In this document: piece after piece, positions 40,001-50,400 of the stretch | How positions within the stretch are numbered: position 1 is the first letter of the stretch | Layout: every line of letters begins with the position of its first letter | Assembly: GCA_009760855.2 (NCBI GenBank) | Contig: WPIO01000032.1 | Coordinates: forward strand, 1,338,501 to 1,402,500 | Length of the DNA stretch: 64,000 bases | DNA from: Cristatella mucedo | Taxonomy: Eukaryota > Bryozoa > Phylactolaemata > Cristatellidae | Direction of reading: 5' to 3' | Notes under the pieces: generated by a model | What the model saw: the letters and a program-made list of their open reading frames with translations, nothing else | Databases searched by the model: none | Told to the model about the DNA's origin: nothing | Translations under genes and position numbers: made by a program

Positions 40001-41951
40001 TGCAAGTCCACAAACAGAGCTAGTTAAGAGCATAGTGCATATGATATAAATCAACAATGGAACTGATGATACCGACGGCTTGCAAAGAAAACCGCCATTA
40101 ACTATTGGAGGGGGTGGCACGTGTACACAAGGAATTGTCAGCTGCTTATCGTAGTCTGGGACGGCAGAGCGGTGGATCTGTGGCTCAGGGACAGAACACT
40201 TGCAGCTCTGATAGGGCCTTGGCATTGGGACGAGTAGTTGAGACGGTATTAGCAGCAAGCCTAACGGCTGGATAGTTTCAAGCATGCTAGGATTGAACTG
40301 CCCTGGTGAGTTAACTATCATTTGCTAGCTGTCATGCAGTGGGAATGAAGGCAGCCGTTGAGTCATACAGTACCAATGAATCTAGTGGGTAGCCTTGGTC
40401 CTTTAGTTAGTTAGCTTCACCCCCAGCTGGGTAATGTCACGTATCTCCGTCAGTAACTCCACAAAGTCATAAAGACCATGTGGGTGTTATGCAGGAGAGT
40501 TTTTTATAGTGCACTCACTGCCTAAGCGGCTTTCGGTACGCATTCGGTAGCCAACAGACTTCATCTCACTCAACAAAGAGAAAGTGGGAAGCATAGCAGA
40601 GTCAGGAGAGCAGTTGAGGCGGTGAGTAGCATGGAAGTAGCAGCTCAGGACCGTTGAAAAGGATGAGCCATAGTCGGCAGTAGGAGAGTAGTTGTCGTTG
40701 CGTAAGAATTGTGGAAGCGAGTTCCACAGTCTAGGACTTTCAGAGCTAAAGCTTCTGTCGCCAAAGGTCTGTAAGTGGAGGAATGGAATGCTGAATCATG
40801 TAACTTAAGTGGAGGAATGGGACAGCCAGTTTATTGTCCACACAGGACCTGAGGGTGCGAGCAGGCTGAAACTGATGCAGCAGTTCAGCTAGGTACGAAG
40901 GAGCCAAGCCGTGGCAGGCCTTGTGGGTCAGCATAAGAACTTTGCTCTGTATCCGTTGCTCAACCGGCATCCATCCTAGCTCTTTAAGCAAAGGAGACAC
41001 GTGCTCAAACCGCTGGGACTTGAAGACTAGCCTTGCAGCCATATTCATAGTCCGCTGCAGTGGCCTAATAGCTTTCTTTGGCAGCCCAGCCAAAAGGGAA
41101 TTACAATAATAAAGCCGAGACAGAATGGGTGCACTCGCTGGCTGACACGCCAAAATAAAGCTCGGAGGATTTTCATTTGCTTGCTGTGTCGATAGCCCCA
41201 GTCACAGTGCGTGCTTACTGAGCCGTTATCTTTCATAGGTGACCATCCAGTCAGGAATGCCCGTGCCAGAATCAAACCCTACTCTCAACGTGAGTATGAA
41301 CCTTCTCCTTGCTAACTCCCCCCTTGCCACAGTCCCTCGCCATTGCATCGTCGTCAGTCCTTGGTGACGTTTCTCTTGCTACTTTGCTTTTGCAAACGTT
41401 GTCAGGAAATTGCAAACGTTGTTGACCTTCCTGCCTTCCTAGTATCCGTCGGCGTGGTGGGTTTGGGGATGCTGTGAAGTGCATGATTGGAGACACCCGG
41501 GCCATGGCTATGCTGGCGTGCACACTTCAGATGGCTGTCACCGAGTAGGGGAGCTTCGCTGACGTTCGCATAGTGCCGCTGTGAAGGTGGCTGTTCTCAG
41601 TCTTTCCTGCTAGCAAGCAGCTCGGCCCAGCTGCAGCTTCGTGGCTGACACTGCCTAAAGCGTTGCCTGTCCGTGCGACACTTTGCCAAGCTCTCGTTCA
41701 TCCTGCGAACTGCTCTGCTTTAGCTGAGCTTCGTCATACACGGTTTGGCTGTGTCCGGCGTTCGAGTCAACCGAGTGGATTTCTACGGCGAGGTATGCAA
41801 CTCAGCCACCGTGGCCTCTCTCCTCTCCAGCGCGGTACCACATTCCATTGGCCCTCTTTGCTCATGCATCGCATTTGTTTTCCAGAAGTACAAGCCCTTC
41901 AAAGGTGTCAAGTATGTGACGAAAGCAGGAAGATTTCAAATGCGTACCTAG
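31802..41951 (+). CDS. AP3M: AP-3 complex subunit mu, 12 exons
   Basis: Medium subunit of the AP-3 adaptor, which sorts cargo with tyrosine-based signals from endosomes or Golgi to lysosomes and related organelles. Coding exons: 31802-31836, 33312-33390, 33598-33816, 34014-34138, 37202-37361, 37458-37571, 37989-38062, 38189-38294, 39659-39817, 41239-41289, 41724-41792, 41886-41951. All are GT-AG and all phases agree. The protein has 418 residues, the same length as human AP3M1. Residues 1-140 form the longin-like domain (start MIHSLFIVNKSGD). The mu homology domain begins near 168 with WRRAGVKYANNEAYFDVVEE, includes GMPDLTMSFINPRLLDDVSF and RYKRWE, and ends YVTKAGRFQMRT at the C-terminus. The ATG has A at -3 and matches the family's start. 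Vertebrates have two paralogues (AP3M1 and AP3M2); a single gene is expected here, so I do not choose between them. Confidence 0.97.
32350..32900 (-). mobile_element. LINE A fragment, C-terminal RT region
   Basis: In AP3M intron 1, minus-strand reading gives a decayed counterpart of the A3 copy. A stretch parallel to MAARLVF...LLHQFQP lies at about 32896-32710, followed by HKTIGDRNSCSED near 32650. Frames are broken. Confidence 0.65.
32945..33240 (+). mobile_element. LINE fragment (family C), C-terminal end
   Basis: The plus strand encodes KSLDDRAFISYSPQIWSLLP followed by a stretch ending LKAHLFCSTFPVPK and a stop. This is the signature C-terminus of CR1/L2-type ORF2 proteins. A related end (LKMYLFRSAFPAPQ) occurs near 55090. 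It lies head to head with the minus-strand LINE A fragment in AP3M intron 1. Confidence 0.65.
34139..37201 (+). other. AP3M intron 4
   Basis: This 3.1-kb intron holds a short plus-strand tail-like match (TTCTATTAGGGTGCCCTGCA, near 34583), a minus-strand LINE B tail fragment near 35960-36010 and the (TG)n tract at 36869-37110. The rest is unassigned. Confidence 0.55.
36869..37110. repeat. (TG)n microsatellite in AP3M intron 4
   Basis: About 240 nt of mostly TG dinucleotides on the sense strand, interrupted in its 5' part by CT, CG and AT variants. The purest block is about 36996-37058. It ends roughly 90 nt before the exon 5 acceptor at 37201. Confidence 0.97.
40434..41170 (-). mobile_element. 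LINE A fragment with 3' end
   Basis: A minus-strand open stretch at 41153-40746 encodes the C-terminal LINE region (SLLAGLPKKAIRPLQRTMN, then HKACHGLAPSYLAELLHQFQ). The untranslated 3' end runs down to about 40434 (GAGTTACTGACGGAGATACG). The element is 5'-truncated inside AP3M intron 9. Its 3' 370 nt are nearly identical to the copy at 45205-45580. Confidence 0.85.
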
Positions 41952-42600
41952 CCGATCGATGAGATGGGCGTAGCAACCTATTGGCATCCCCTGTGGTTCG
42001 ATCTGTGCACGACTGGCTGTACATCTCGGATGGGCAGGCAGGCGTTACAGAATCTGACGCCACGTGCCTCGTTCCTCCCCGCCCTGCCCAGCCTCACCTG
42101 GCTGTTCGTGATGACTTCACGGCTTAGCACGCTTTGTTGACTATTTCCAAGCCTTACAGATGGGGCCAGTGGCAGTGCATGCATGCGTGTGGTGGCATGC
42201 AGCGGCAGCCAGACTTTGCGTCTGCTGAGGGCTTCTCGGGCGCTGCTGCTCGTTCGGCCAGGATAGCACGTGTGCTGAGCACGCAGGCTTTATTCAGAGT
42301 TTTCGGTTAGTAGTGCTGACCCTCTTGCATATTGCTAGTCGTCTAGATCATGGACTCAGTTCAAGCCTCCCGACTGCAGTCGGGACCTTGAACTGCCCGG
42401 TCAGAGGGAACCGTCGGGGAGGGAGCTAGCCCGTGCATAGGGGCACTGTCCTGAGGACGTTGTATCGTTACGAAGATCCTCCCTCCGTTGTTGTTGCTGC
42501 CGCTGCTCGAGCTTAGCCGACTGTATATTGTGTGTCCTCCACAACATTCTGCAGCAAGGCTCTGCTTTAGCAGCATCTATCAATAAAACTACGATAAGCC
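41952..42600 (+). other. AP3M 3' UTR
   Basis: This is the 3' flank of AP3M up to the candidate poly(A) signal. Minus-strand open stretches here show no family features. The implied 3' UTR is about 640 nt. Confidence 0.5.
42582..42587 (+). promoter_or_regulatory. Candidate polyadenylation signal of AP3M
   Basis: AATAAA in the context ATCTATCAATAAAACTACG, 631 nt after the AP3M stop codon. It is the first canonical hexamer I found downstream. Confidence 0.55.
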
Positions 42601-45204
42601 TCTGAATAGGATTGTGTTCTTTGATTGGCGGTCAATGGTAGAGCTCGAGATCATGTTCGGAAAGCAGGGATTACGTAACTGCTGACTTCTGCCAGATCTT
42701 TGTTGCCCCTTTGTAGATGCTCAAATTTTGAGGCTACGGTATCAGTTAGAACTTGGCCGGATTGTCCAAGTCCTTGTCTCACCCTGCCGCATAGTGACCC
42801 AGCAATGATGCGCTATATTCTTAGATAAACGAAGACCAGCTGGTTCAAATTTAGCAACAGCAGCAGATCATCTCCAGACTTCTGTTTGAAATAAAGACGC
42901 ACGACTCGATCCAACGATCACTCGATCCAGCGATCTCGATTCTGGGTCGTTATGTGCACCCACCTTTGTGCCGAGTATAGGAATGCAGCCTTCCAGCAGT
43001 CAGCAAGTTTTCAGCTTGCCAGCACGTCTGTGAGAAAGTGAAGCTTCTGCCGGTCACTGCTTTACTGGCTCCCTTAAACCGGGTTTACGTGGCGAGTCTT
43101 GCTTCCTACCTGCTTCCTACCTAATCGAGTCTTCGATGTGTACGTCAGAAATACGGTGGGGCTGTCAAAGACGAAGGGAAGTCTCAACGAAGACTCAGCA
43201 GCCAAACGCGGTTCTACTTCGGCCAAGACTCAGGCAAGACTTAGCAAGCGACCAATCTTTGGCGCTGGTCAGGCCACGCATTGTTCGTTGCTTTGATAGG
43301 AATGGTGGACGTCTTGACCGGCGAAATCAGCGATGCGTTCCAGGCGAGTCCCTGTTTATGGGACACTATGAGCTCGGTGTGCAAAACTCTCGGGAGGCAG
43401 CAGGTAGTAAAGGCTATGGCAGACATATTTAATTCTACCGGTAATTGCTTTAATGAAGCCTGGTCGCACAGAAATGCTGTAGCTATCCCATGAGTGCTCA
43501 GTGGGCGGATCGAGTAAATAGATAACTAAAAATATAATTTGTATAGCGCCCTAAGAGAGCCTAGTCTCTATTCAAGTGCTTCACATATGCCGGGGGGGGG
43601 GGGGGGCTCGAGCCCACGACCTCGGCCAGACCTTGGTGGGGGCAAGCACCTTAACCGGTGGGTCAAACCAGCAGGAAGCAAGTATGCATAGAAAGTTTGT
43701 GCCAGTTAGCTTTCTCTTCGCGAAGTAAACTCGTTTTCGTTTCCTGGCGGCATTTCGTGCATATCTGTGCCCCACTCAGTCCACGATGCTACGATGCCAG
43801 AGCTCCTACTAACCGGCAGCGGTCTTGAGTGTCTTCTTGTTTGTTTTATCAAGCCGGCCTAGGCATGACAATTGTTTGCTTCTGTACGCCTTTTCAAGCA
43901 TGACAACGCGAATGCCTTTAACAGATTCTTATTGGTTCTCTTACAGCGAGTTGTAAAGCCCCTGCTTAGAGATTTAGATCTCTTAGGGCGCTATAGAAAC
44001 GACCGATTAGAATTAGTAGTCGTTATTCTTGTTATTTGTCTCCTCTGAGCTGCAGTTTTACTGACCAGCCTTCAGTACTTTTGCCTGGCCTTAGCGCATA
44101 ACCTTCACCCTTTATTGCAGTTTATTCACCACTTCGCTGCCCGTATCGTGTGGTGCCTGACTGTCTGTAGTAATGACTGAACGTCTGTAGTAGTGACTGA
44201 ACGGAGTGAAAACGCGACCAAAAAAGCGTACCGAGAAAGCTCAGATCGTGCTATGAACGGTAAGATGGTAGGCCAGCTGCGGTTGGCGAGCTCGTCAACG
44301 GAAACACCGGAGGCAACAGATGCAGTGCTACATGTATATTGTTCACATAGCAGTTAAGGCATTCGGCGATACCAAGATAGCGGGCACTGCGACGATGAGC
44401 CTTTTGAAGACGAACAAGCATCGCTGCGGAAGCTCTCTGGATATCGACGGACTGCTTACAGGATTGAACTGAACGAGCTGTAAGCCGGCTCGCTCGCCGC
44501 TCGGACACAACGCCAGCTGAGTAGTCGAGGGGCGCGGCTGCACGCTGACCCGGACGAGGTCAGGATTATGGCATTGGGGAGGGGGCAGCTGCGGCTGCGG
44601 CACGAGCCAGCCAGGCGCCCCGCTTAGTTAGCGGTTTCTCAATGAAAAATCCACCCGGGAAAGGTTTCTTGGACCAAGTAAAACGTCACGTTTTGGGCAA
44701 GATCCGAGCTCCGCGCGAAAGCGGCTTTTTGGTGCAGAAAAGAGCTCGCTGTCGGCTCGCTCGCTTAGAACGAAATGTCCGCCTCTAGTTAGGGAGAGCG
44801 GCGGGCCGGGCCGATGGTGCACCGCTCGGCGTCCGTCATCCCCGCCGTCTTCTAAAAAATGAATTCCTTAGCACAAGGTTTAAGAATGTAACGACCGCTC
44901 TACAAAAAAACCGCGACAGTTCCATCGCCGCCGCCAAAAGCAACAGTTAAAAGTTCACGCTGAAGTCATGCATCCCAAACTGCTTTTTGTGTCCTTGTCG
45001 AGAAAGAAAAGCGGTGGGTTGCCAGCTCTGGATAACTACACAAAAAGCGGCGCCCCGAACGTATTTCCATATGGGCTGTGGCTTTACTAAGCCAAGCCGT
45101 CTTGGCATTCTCTGCTTTGAGGAACTTTATAGAGTCGAACTATAGACGGCCTCGATCCGGCCGACGGCGTCTGCACACCGTCCGCGACTGGCTGCAGAAT
45201 ATAA
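42600..45204. other. Unassigned intergenic DNA with one SINE1
   Basis: Apart from the SINE1 at 43520-43680 and an isolated SINE1/LINE B tail near 43960-44010 (plus strand, TTAGAGATTTAGATCTCTTA followed by GGGCGCTATAG), I recognise nothing. A 21-nt direct repeat, GTCTGTAGTAATGACTGAACG with one change, occurs at about 44161-44203. Confidence 0.5.
43520..43680 (-). mobile_element. SINE1 copy (near full length)
   Basis: On the minus strand: GCTGGTTTGACCCACCGGTT, AAGGTGCTTGCCCCCACCAA, GTCGTGGGCTCGAGCCC (box B), a C-run, then GCATATGTGAAGCACTTGAA and the tail CTCTCTTAGGGCGCTATACA. A G/C homopolymer of about 14 nt separates head from tail. Confidence 0.85.
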
Positions 45205-45585
45205 GGTAATGTATCTCCGTCTGTGACTCCACAAAGTCATAAAGACCATGTGGGTGTTACGCAGGAGAGTTTTGTATAGCGCACTCACAGCCTAAGCGGT
45301 TTTCGGTACGCATTCGGTACCCAACAGACTTCGTCTCACGCAACAAAGAGAAAGTGGGAAGCATAGCAGAGCCAGGAGAGCAGTTGAGGTGGTGAGTAGC
45401 ATGGAAGTAGCAGCTCAGGACAGCTGAAAAAGATGTGCCACAGTCGGTAGTAGGAGAGTAGTTGTCGTTGCGTAAGAATTGTGGAAGCGAGTTCCACAGT
45501 CTAAGACCTGCAGAGCTAAAGCTTCTGTCGCCAAAGGTCTTTAAGTGGAGGAATGGAATGCTGAATCATGTAACTTCGTGCGCGC
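45205..45585 (-). mobile_element. LINE A 3' end, 5'-truncated
   Basis: This is nearly identical, base for base, to the 3' part of the copy at 40434 (for example GTTCCACAGTCTAAGACC, GTCGTTGCGTAAGAATTGTG). It stops abruptly near 45580, the usual 5' truncation of a LINE. The low divergence marks it as one of the younger insertions. Confidence 0.85.
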
Positions 45586-45589
45586 AGCC

Positions 45590-47427
45590 CAGAGCATTTG
45601 CCCAAAATCAGGCGAATATAATGCAAGTCTCCGCCTTACCTTCTTGTAGAGCCTGGCGAGTCTCAAGCTATAGGTTTGGCTCGGCCCGAAAACTTCACTA
45701 TTAGCCAAAGCAGCGCTGCAGAAGATTGACGGCGCGACGCGCAGTGGCCTATCGGCTGGATGCTCGAGAACTTCTCAACTTCTCTGTATCGCTCTCATCG
45801 CACCTACAGCGGAAATTTTTCTCTCTATCAACACGCAGCGCTTTAGCTCACCGCCGAGCAGGTTGACCCAGCGTATGGACTATCCTCTTGTTCACACAAG
45901 GTTCTCATTGTGCGTATCGCAGTTGCGTTTAATTGGCGAATCGCGCGGTGTTCACGCTGTCAGCTTACAAGATGTAGATTCATCGAGACGTTAAGCCGTT
46001 CCTAATAGCTAGGTGTGACCACGTCTCGCTCTGTCGACCGTTCTTAGTTCGTCATCGACTAAGTTGTCGCACCTTGCTTGAAAATGCAACAGCGCCGCGT
46101 GAATTTGATCTCGAAGCAGCGTTCGCTGGTGCACCAACTGCTACTTCAGGTACCTCTTGGAAAGCTAGACGCAGAGATAAGAGTGTTTTCCGGCACCCTA
46201 GCGGTGACTCGACGCCGAGTTTTGCATTACATTGTTGCCTGCAATCGCAATCGCTGAGACAATTTTGCATCTAATTCCCTAAGTGGTACTGTCAAGAAAA
46301 TACGTACAAAACAGGTCCGATAATCGAATATTTGATCAGGCTACCTTTCAAAAGGCAAACGTGTTAGTAATGAGATCGTAAGTTCTGACGACTTCCACGT
46401 ACAATAAAAAATTCAAGCTGTGTCTTGTTCGGACCTAAACCGAAGCAAAGTATCTATAAATGACTACTTTACCGACCTCTATATCACATGCGACTTGCAT
46501 TCCAAAATTTTGAACCTCGGTATATCGAAGTACACGCGTGAGGCTTTTTGATGTGAATTCTTGTGACTTTTAAGCAGCTTCATTTTCAGTGTTGCTTTGT
46601 ACTTTGAAACAAATATTCCATAACTCGGCTAATAGTGCATATATCAGACTAAAAATGCGAACTCAGCTCAGCTTTTACACAAACGTTCCAGAAAAACATC
46701 TGATTTCGATGCGATACAGTTTGTTGCGTACGTCATCAAACGTCTGGGAGCTTCATTTTCTGCAATCATTAACATGTGCAGATATTCAACCAAAATCGGA
46801 ATATGTTCCAGAATGGTGGTACCATTTCAAGTTTTTATATATAGATTTCGACGCCATGGGTAAACTTGCACGCTCCCAATTTTCCCGCTGCTGTGTACAA
46901 TTTTCCCGCTGCTGTTTACAACTTTCCCGCTTCTGCTTAAAACTTTACCGATGCCGTATACATCTTCACCGCTGGCTGTTGGGTGCATATTAAGGGCATT
47001 GCAAGGACGTGTACAGACCACTACTAGGCTGATTCGTAATGTCCCGAAAACTGCGACTTACCAATGCGGCCGGTGTTTAATAGCTTGGGCACTGCGAGTG
47101 TGGCCTCATTTTTAAAATTGCATTCTTCTGTGGCCGATGTGGCATCAAGGGTTCTGTTCAGACGCTATTTGGACCTTCCCAACGCGCTCCGTCAAAGTAG
47201 CGCCAGAGATCGGAATGATTATTGGATGAAAGAGACAGCTGGAAGTTCAGCAGGTAACCAGTTGAAAGATCCATCCTATAAGGATGCCGCTAAGCAACTT
47301 TAAATCCTTTATGTCTTTAAGCATTTCGATGACCCAGACCAAGTAATTCATATCTCTTCAACATTCTGACTTCGCGTGCCAGACTACGAACTTGATGCTA
47401 ACCGCTGTTACGATTAGAAAGTTTAAA
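45590..47427. other. Intergenic DNA upstream of the MADF-BESS gene
   Basis: I recognise no gene or mobile element. The only structured sequence is the 21-bp tandem repeat at 46877-46981. The MADF-BESS promoter should lie towards the right end. Confidence 0.5.
46877..46981 (+). repeat. Degenerate 21-bp tandem repeat, five units
   Basis: Units begin at 46877, 46898, 46919, 46940 and 46961. Units 1 and 2 are CAATTTTCCCGCTGCTGTGTA with one change between them (shown as one 21-base unit, differing at position 19). Units 3-5 diverge progressively. No open frame of known type uses it. Confidence 0.85.
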
Positions 47428-50400
47428 ATGAGCAAGTCTGCCACGAGCGAATCTATCAAGGCTGTGAATTTTGACGAGCATGTACATGCGTTGCGAGTTG
47501 CGTTGCCCGACGTAACGGTAGGCCGAGACGTTGCAACCGCTTTCGCCGAGACCGTGGATTAAACTCAGCATTACCGTAACCGTTTCTCTGTAGAAGCAAA
47601 TCGTGAAATCCTCCATGGAGGCCGAGAATGCTGCGCTTATCGCCAGCGTTTGCAAGAATGCGCCCATCTGGGACAAGCGGATTATGACGCATAAGGATCC
47701 TCGCTCTGTGGAGAACTGCTGGCGTCAGGTTTCAGCAGACATGCGTAGATCCGGTGACTACACTTTTATCAGCATTCATTTCTATTCTTCGCCACTCACT
47801 TGTGATAGCGCGAGCTAATTAACTTATTCAAAGGCGTGTGGCCTTTGGTGATTAATCGTTTAACGCCGATTCTTATTGCGGGTAGCTTGTCACAGTGTGC
47901 CATCTTGACATTACTTAGCAAGTGGCACCTAGTTTTTATGTCAATAGTTACAGGAAAGTAATTATGGCCCTGCACTCATTGCGATTAGGTTCTCATTTGA
48001 CGGGTTAATGTGGAAGGAACGGGCGATCTTAAGCCACGTGGCAGTTAGTGGCTCAACGTAGGCTCGTGAGCACGACCAAACAAGTAACTTATGCACATAA
48101 TTATTCTCCTATGAATTTGGAAGATCGGAGGACGGCGAGGTATTAATTGTGTACCGGAAAAGTAAATTTTGTTTTTGATATCTACAAGGGACATCGTCAT
48201 GCACAAGAGCTGGGGGGGGGACGTCGGCTGAGGCCGTAGCGTTTGAGATTGATAAACCTTGAAGTGAAACCATGTCCTTCTCTGAGTTACGACTCGTCGC
48301 TTAAGTACAATATCAGTATCTATTTGCCGTTAAAAAAAAGCTGTTAACCTTTACGTATACGAAGGAGTTTCAAGCCAGCAGAAAATTCCGTATTAACTAT
48401 GTGCATTTCCGCCGCAGTATGCATAATTTTCTCGACTTTAAAAGTTTGTAAAGCTCACCTCTTTCCGTGGGTTGATTTAGATTTCTTAAATTCATCGAGT
48501 AGAAAGGTCAGGGTATTTTATTTTACCCGTTCGCTAGTTGTTCACGCAAGCTGTAGAAAAGAGCCGAGCGAGGAAGCTTAGCTTGGTCAACACAGCAAGC
48601 CGGGGTTGATGGCGAAGTTCATGGAATCGACGCAAGACAGGTCTACTACGCTGCCGCAAAAAGGAAAAGAAGTTACTTCCGTAGAATTTAGAAGCTTATT
48701 TCGAAGAATGCATTTGCTGCTTCAGACCACGATAACGCTATTCGCTTTGCTCGCTCTCGCGCGCAATGTTACAGCCGGCAGATCTGATGCATTTAGGCAG
48801 TAAAACGTCAAGCAAAGGTCGGCTGATTCAGAGGCCTTATATATTTAGCTATGGAATCTCCTTATGATCAGCAGCCATCAACCAGCCTGCGACGGGAAAT
48901 AAGGGAGTGGCTTCTGCAGGTATCGAGCTCGCCAGCCAAGGTAACCGAGGGACTAAGTATTCGTCAGTATTATACTAGTCAGGCTGGTGCCATGGCTCAC
49001 ATTTCTAAATTTCCGCAGGCTGACTAGAGTAAGTCCAAGAGATTTCATCGTTAAAGCCTAGCTTTACAAGATGTCTACCGTTATTTGAGTTTTTTTCTGG
49101 TACTGCCGAGTCGCCTCGCAGCCGCAGGCCGCGAGAGAGATTTTGTCGGCTGCCATTAGGCAGGGCCCTTGAGAGGAAGAGATTTCCCAGACCCGTTCTT
49201 TCCCTAAGGAAAATAAAGAGGATGAATTGCCCGAGCATGCCGTCAGCTGGCGTCGTCTTGCTTGTGACCCAATGGGTTAAAAATCGGTAGATAATGGTGG
49301 AAGAAGCGTAAAGCAGCTGTATCGATTCGGCTTTGATTTGTAATCTTAGGAAACGCGTTACGTTTTGCGAGTTACAAAAACTTTTCAGGCTTCGTACCAT
49401 TCTGAACACCTCGACGCATGCTGCTTTTGCTATTTTTCCTTAAATCACCAATCTAAAAAGGGCGACGTTTCCATTTTAACGATGGCCTGCCTCACACAGC
49501 TCGCAGCGTCACCAGAGTGCCAGTTTTATCATCTCGCAGTGGCTTATCGCAGCGTGTCCATCTCACAGTGCAGGAATGCCAAGCAAGGTGGAGGGTGCTA
49601 CGCGAGCGCTACGTTCGGATTAAGAAGAAGCAAGTCACGCAGCGTGAGGGCGACTCCAACGGAATAGCGAGTGGGAAATTTGGAGCAGCAGCAAGCTATA
49701 GAGCCGCCTCCAAGGAGTGGCCTCTGTACGACTGCATGAACTTTTTAGACATTGTCATAAGGCATCGGAGGTAAGAAGAGTTGGCGATGGCGATCTATGT
49801 ATGGCGATATGGCGATCGAGTATATATCTATGCATGGCGATCCTTCATCGGCACCGGCGCACGATTCATTCAAGAGGCACGTCCTTCGGCTTAGACGTCG
49901 CTCGAATGTCGCTCTGGCGTTCTCACGCCCAGCCAGCGTCGACGTGCGTACGAGCCAAAGAGCATCACGCAATTACGTGCGTAAAAGGAGTACAAGAAAA
50001 AAGTTCCGAATTTTCAAGATTAGTTTTAATAGAAAATGCGATGATTGCCTTCGTCTAGACCCAATTGCCGCGGTGTCCAAAATTAGCAATCCACTGGATG
50101 GATGTACCTGATGGCGACATTTTTAGCTAAGCTGCATGCACGCACAGGCTAGATGCCGTTCAAGGACAGATAAAGACACGTGTAGACGCGTCGCAAGAGC
50201 TCAGTGCGTCAACAAGCCGTCCTGATGGAAGTCACGTGCCGACTGGGCTGTCGGGACGCCATACCTGAATGTCAGGCAATTCCAGACTTCAGAAAGGAAC
50301 AAGCTCAGGATGTCGCTTTGACTAGTCAATTGGCATTTCCTCCGGCAGGCCTCTCGCTTTCTGACTTCCTCAACTTGATATAAAAGAATATTATATTAGT

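Noticed and set aside
39344-40321. 325-codon minus-strand open frame
   Set aside because: It overlaps AP3M exon 9 in antisense and has no family features. AP3M coding on the plus strand explains the conserved part.
48609-48803. Small open frame of 64 codons with a hydrophobic stretch (LLLQTTITLFALLALA)
   Set aside because: It lies in an intron of the MADF-BESS gene, has no recognisable family, and a single short frame of this length is expected by chance. No codon or context signal supports it.
49553-49569. Acceptor at 49550 (ATCGCAG before CGTGTCC) for the second half of the MADF domain
   Set aside because: It would pair only with a donor after CWRQ and would lose the VSADM helix. The pair 47753/49569 keeps the W-to-C spacing of the MADF domain.
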